From an uncultured Eubacterium sp. (GTDB lineage Bacteria > Bacillota > Clostridia > Lachnospirales > Lachnospiraceae), in the NCBI GenBank assembly GCA_910584875.1, contig CAJUDA010000002.1:16651-80650 (forward strand): DNA of 64,000 nucleotides, given 5' to 3'. Below, piece by piece: positions 61,804 to 64,000 of the stretch. Position 1 is the stretch's first letter. Each line of letters opens with the position of its first letter. The notes below the pieces were generated by a model that had not been told where the DNA came from, ran no database searches, and saw only the letters and a program-made list of their open reading frames with translations. The position numbers and the translations under genes were made by a program.

Positions 61804-62787
61804 TTACCTCCCTGCACGAAATAATTCATCGGTCTTTGGCGGCTCCAAAAAGCGCCGTTCTTCTCCATTTATGATCACACGGTCATTGCCTGCTGTGGCG
61901 TATCCCACAACAGCACTGTGGATCCCCGCCCGTTTCAGTTCTTCCACCATCCTGCTGCCATGTTCTGTCCCGATCAGCATGGAACCGCTGGATATCAGCA
62001 TATACGGATTGATATCAAAGATTTCACACACTTCGATCGTCTCCTGGCGGACGGGGATCTTCCGAAGGTCGACCTCCAGCCCCACACCCGACGCCGCCGC
62101 CATCTCCCACAGCGCTCCAAAAATGCCGCCCTCTGTCACATCATGCATCGCTGTCACCCCGACCTCCATCGCCGTCTGTGCATCCGGCACGACGCTGAGA
62201 TACTGGTCAAAGTCTCTTGCCGTCTCCCAGATCTCCAGAGGCAGCCTCTGCCGCAATAATTCTTCTTTCTCTTTCGCCAGGATCGACGTCCCCTCCAGAC
62301 CGATCCATTTTGTCACAACGAGATCCTGCCCGGGACGCAGCCCGCCTGTTTGTATCATCCGGTCTCTGGCGATCTTCCCCACACCAGTCACTGATACCAG
62401 TGTCTGGTTCACGGCGGCAGATACTTCCGTATGTCCGCCCAGGATTTCCACCTTATACTGCTCCGCCAGCGCTGTCACATCCTCCATGATCTCCTTTAAT
62501 TCTTCCTCGGTACTCCCTGGCGGAAAAATGATCGTCAGCAACATGCCGATCAGTTCTGCCCCGGAAGAGGCAATGTCATTGGCAGTGATATGAAATGCCA
62601 GTTTCCCGATGTCCTTCGCTGTCCCGGTAATGGGATCAGTCGAGAGTACGATAACCTCACCGCCTGCCGTCAGGGCACTGCAGTCCTCCCCGATCCCCGA
62701 ATGGACCAGAACCTCCGGTCTCTTTACTCTCAGTTTTTTAAAGACCGAACGTTTCAATATATTTTCTGGTATTTTCCCGATTTCCAT
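61804..62787 (-). CDS. AIR synthase-related (PurM/HypE-like) protein
   Basis: 327 aa from ATG 62787 (GAGGGG upstream). PurM fold: N-terminal GIGEDCSAL, FHITANDIASSGAELIGMLL, GGHTEVS and C-terminal VTEGGIFGALWEMA. These are the ATP-binding residues shared by PurM, HypE, ThiL and SelD. It lacks the Cys-terminal tail of HypE, so hydrogenase maturation is not supported. Substrate unknown. Confidence 0.78.
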   Translation of the reverse strand: MEIGKIPENILKRSVFKKLRVKRPEVLVHSGIGEDCSALTAGGEVIVLSTDPITGTAKDIGKLAFHITANDIASSGAELIGMLLTIIFPPGSTEEELKEIMEDVTALAEQYKVEILGGHTEVSAAVNQTLVSVTGVGKIARDRMIQTGGLRPGQDLVVTKWIGLEGTSILAKEKEELLRQRLPLEIWETARDFDQYLSVVPDAQTAMEVGVTAMHDVTEGGIFGALWEMAAASGVGLEVDLRKIPVRQETIEVCEIFDINPYMLISSGSMLIGTEHGSRMVEELKRAGIHSAVVGYATAGNDRVIINGEERRFLEPPKTDELFRAGR

Positions 62788-62828
62788 CTGTCCTGCCCCT
62801 CTTCCCTGCCGGCACATCATAATGTGCC

Positions 62829-64000
62829 TTACTCTGCCGCTCCGCCCGGCGGTACCGGCACGGCTGTCGCATCCGCCGGGTCTGCCGGCTCTGGTGCCTT
62901 CGTCGCCACAGGTCTTTTTGTCGGTTTTGGTGTTTTCTCCGGCTGCACTGATCTTGGCGACGCCGTCTTTCTGGGTGCTGCTGTCGCCCTGGGCGTTGCC
63001 GACGCCTTGGGATCCTTCGTCGGTTTTGGCGTTGTTTTGGCTCCTCCCCTTGTCACATAGCGGGGTTCTGCTTTATATGTGCTGCTGTTGATCTGTGTCT
63101 TTTTGGTATCACCGTTCTCCGTAACGATCTTCCAGAGCACCGCCTTATAACCGATATGTGCCTCCTGGGTGACTTCCATAAAGGAAGCCGGTTTTGTCTT
63201 ATCATAGGTGACTTTATCTTCACCCGGCTGTATCGTCTCCAGCGTCTCTGACACATATTCCACTTTGCGCCCGGGATCTCTTGTCTCTTCCCCATATACA
63301 TGGAAAAACACGGTCCCGGAGAGCGTGCCGCCCTCAATATAGATGGGGACTTCTGTATTGTTGCGGAATTTCAGGTCTTTATAATCACCGGCGATCGCCG
63401 CATCCATAGACGGCTTCACATAGGTTACCACCATGGAATGAGGACTTCTCTCTACGATCTCCAGCTCTGATCTTAGTACCGCATTATAGAGAGTTGTCGA
63501 CACCTGGCAGACGCCGCCCCCGATCGAATCCACCACTTCGCCATTACTATAGGATGGTGCGGCATAATATCCGTTTTCCTCCGTCATCGGCGATATGACA
63601 TCATGCACGGAAAATGTCTCACCGGGATTGATCACAGAACCATTGATCAGGCGTGCCGCATTTGCCACATTTTTCGACCGGCTCACATTTCCCGCATTGA
63701 AATTCGTCGAAAACCGTCCCAGTTCATCCTTGCAGCGGGAAGCAAGCTTCTTTGATACCTTTGGTTCCTGTACGTTGACCACAGCCGCCGCCTTTACCTC
63801 AGCGGCATCCTCCTGCTCCCGCAGGGCCTCCTGGATCACCTGGGTCGTCGCCTGGACGTCCAGCACCTCTCCCTGACGGGATTTTGTATATTCGAGCTTC
63901 CCATTTTTCATCCGGATACTGGAATTTTTCATTTTTGTACATTTTTTCGCACATTTTTTCCTGACAAATTCCTGCAGTTTCTCATTCGAATAATTTTCCG
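62829..64000 (-). CDS. VanW family protein, 3' part (N-terminus beyond window)
   Basis: The frame is open to the right edge (64000), so the start lies outside. About 390 residues are visible. VanW core: SRSKNVANAARLINGSVINPGETFSVHDVI, GGVCQVSTTLYNAVLRS and VERSPHSMVVTYVKPSMDAAI. A Pro/Thr/Lys-rich C-terminal tail follows (KPTKDPKASATP repeats). Extracellular protein that probably binds peptidoglycan via an N-terminal PG_binding_4 domain. Unlike in vancomycin clusters, no van genes are near. Confidence 0.88.
   Translation of the reverse strand, partial: ENYSNEKLQEFVRKKCAKKCTKMKNSSIRMKNGKLEYTKSRQGEVLDVQATTQVIQEALREQEDAAEVKAAAVVNVQEPKVSKKLASRCKDELGRFSTNFNAGNVSRSKNVANAARLINGSVINPGETFSVHDVISPMTEENGYYAAPSYSNGEVVDSIGGGVCQVSTTLYNAVLRSELEIVERSPHSMVVTYVKPSMDAAIAGDYKDLKFRNNTEVPIYIEGGTLSGTVFFHVYGEETRDPGRKVEYVSETLETIQPGEDKVTYDKTKPASFMEVTQEAHIGYKAVLWKIVTENGDTKKTQINSSTYKAEPRYVTRGGAKTTPKPTKDPKASATPRATAAPRKTASPRSVQPEKTPKPTKRPVATKAPEPADPADATAVPVPPGGAAE

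Noticed and set aside
61804..62787. HypE hydrogenase maturation protein.
   Set aside because: The C-terminal Cys of HypE is absent and [FeFe] hydrogenases do not need HypE.
62829..64000. Vancomycin resistance cluster.
   Set aside because: VanW-family proteins are common wall proteins; no vanA/B ligase, vanH or vanX is in the window.

Overview
The window looks like chromosome from an anaerobic, spore-forming Firmicute of the Lachnospiraceae type. The signs are a complete Rnf operon (CDGEAB), a group B monomeric [FeFe] hydrogenase, the sporulation regulators SpoIIID and SpoVG, the paired GlgC/GlgD glycogen enzymes, the clostridial order pth-mfd-prsA, strong Shine-Dalgarno sequences with several TTG/GTG starts, and sigma-A promoters with 17-bp spacers. 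The family assignment is an inference from gene content; no rRNA or other phylogenetic marker was compared.

Layout. 1-5.9 kb: the start of addB, a small membrane protein, nadE, a probable 6S RNA with a near-consensus promoter, a two-component system and a secreted Ig-like protein. 5.9-11 kb: rnfCDGEAB. 11-17.5 kb: GH25 lysozyme, MATE exporter, a lipoprotein, a chimeric acetyltransferase/phosphatase-fragment gene, a toroid-fold protein and a HAD hydrolase. 17.5-19.4 kb: an AT-rich ATPase/TOPRIM pair, probably a defence module. 19.5-27.8 kb: spoIIID, thiM-thiW, a Na/Pi cotransporter, a COG3044-type ATPase, an aldo/keto reductase, a phosphoesterase and ilvE. 27.8-33 kb: an AT-rich accessory block with decayed genes (traX and LRR fragments), an HxlR regulator, an ACGX-repeat RiPP precursor with its radical SAM/SPASM maturase, an MDR oxidoreductase broken by one TGA, and a class-M-like sirtuin. 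33-47 kb: SGNH hydrolase, tmcAL, malQ, prsA-like foldase, mfd, pth, a HATPase-DUF4325 protein, deoD, a phosphatase, spoVG and glgCD. 47-56 kb: murC, a DnaA-box-like cluster, dnaD-dnaI, prs, a class A PBP and a CgeB/DUF3880 glycosyltransferase-like gene. 56-64 kb: [FeFe] hydrogenase, Na/solute symporter, trmL, cheX, an aminotransferase with an Lrp regulator, an AIR-synthase-like protein and the 3' part of a vanW gene.

How genes work together. Rnf and the hydrogenase both handle reduced ferredoxin: Rnf turns it into an ion gradient and NADH, the hydrogenase into H2. GlgC/GlgD and MalQ are steps of glycogen and maltodextrin metabolism. MurC, the PBP, GH25 and VanW act on the cell wall. DnaD/DnaI load helicase at origins, and spoVG, prs, pth and mfd recall the single B. 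subtilis spoVG-prs-pth-mfd neighbourhood.

Most interesting signals: the RiPP/sirtuin cassette, whose precursor repeats read both as ACGX and as Cys-X3-Asp; the DnaA-box cluster between murC and dnaD; the GNAT-phosphatase fragment-GNAT chimera that still carries a translated ribosome-binding site at the seam; a dispersed palindrome (two full and four half copies) at gene edges and in leaders; the split ATPase/TOPRIM pair; and the 6S RNA. Everything was read by eye, with no database search or folding software.
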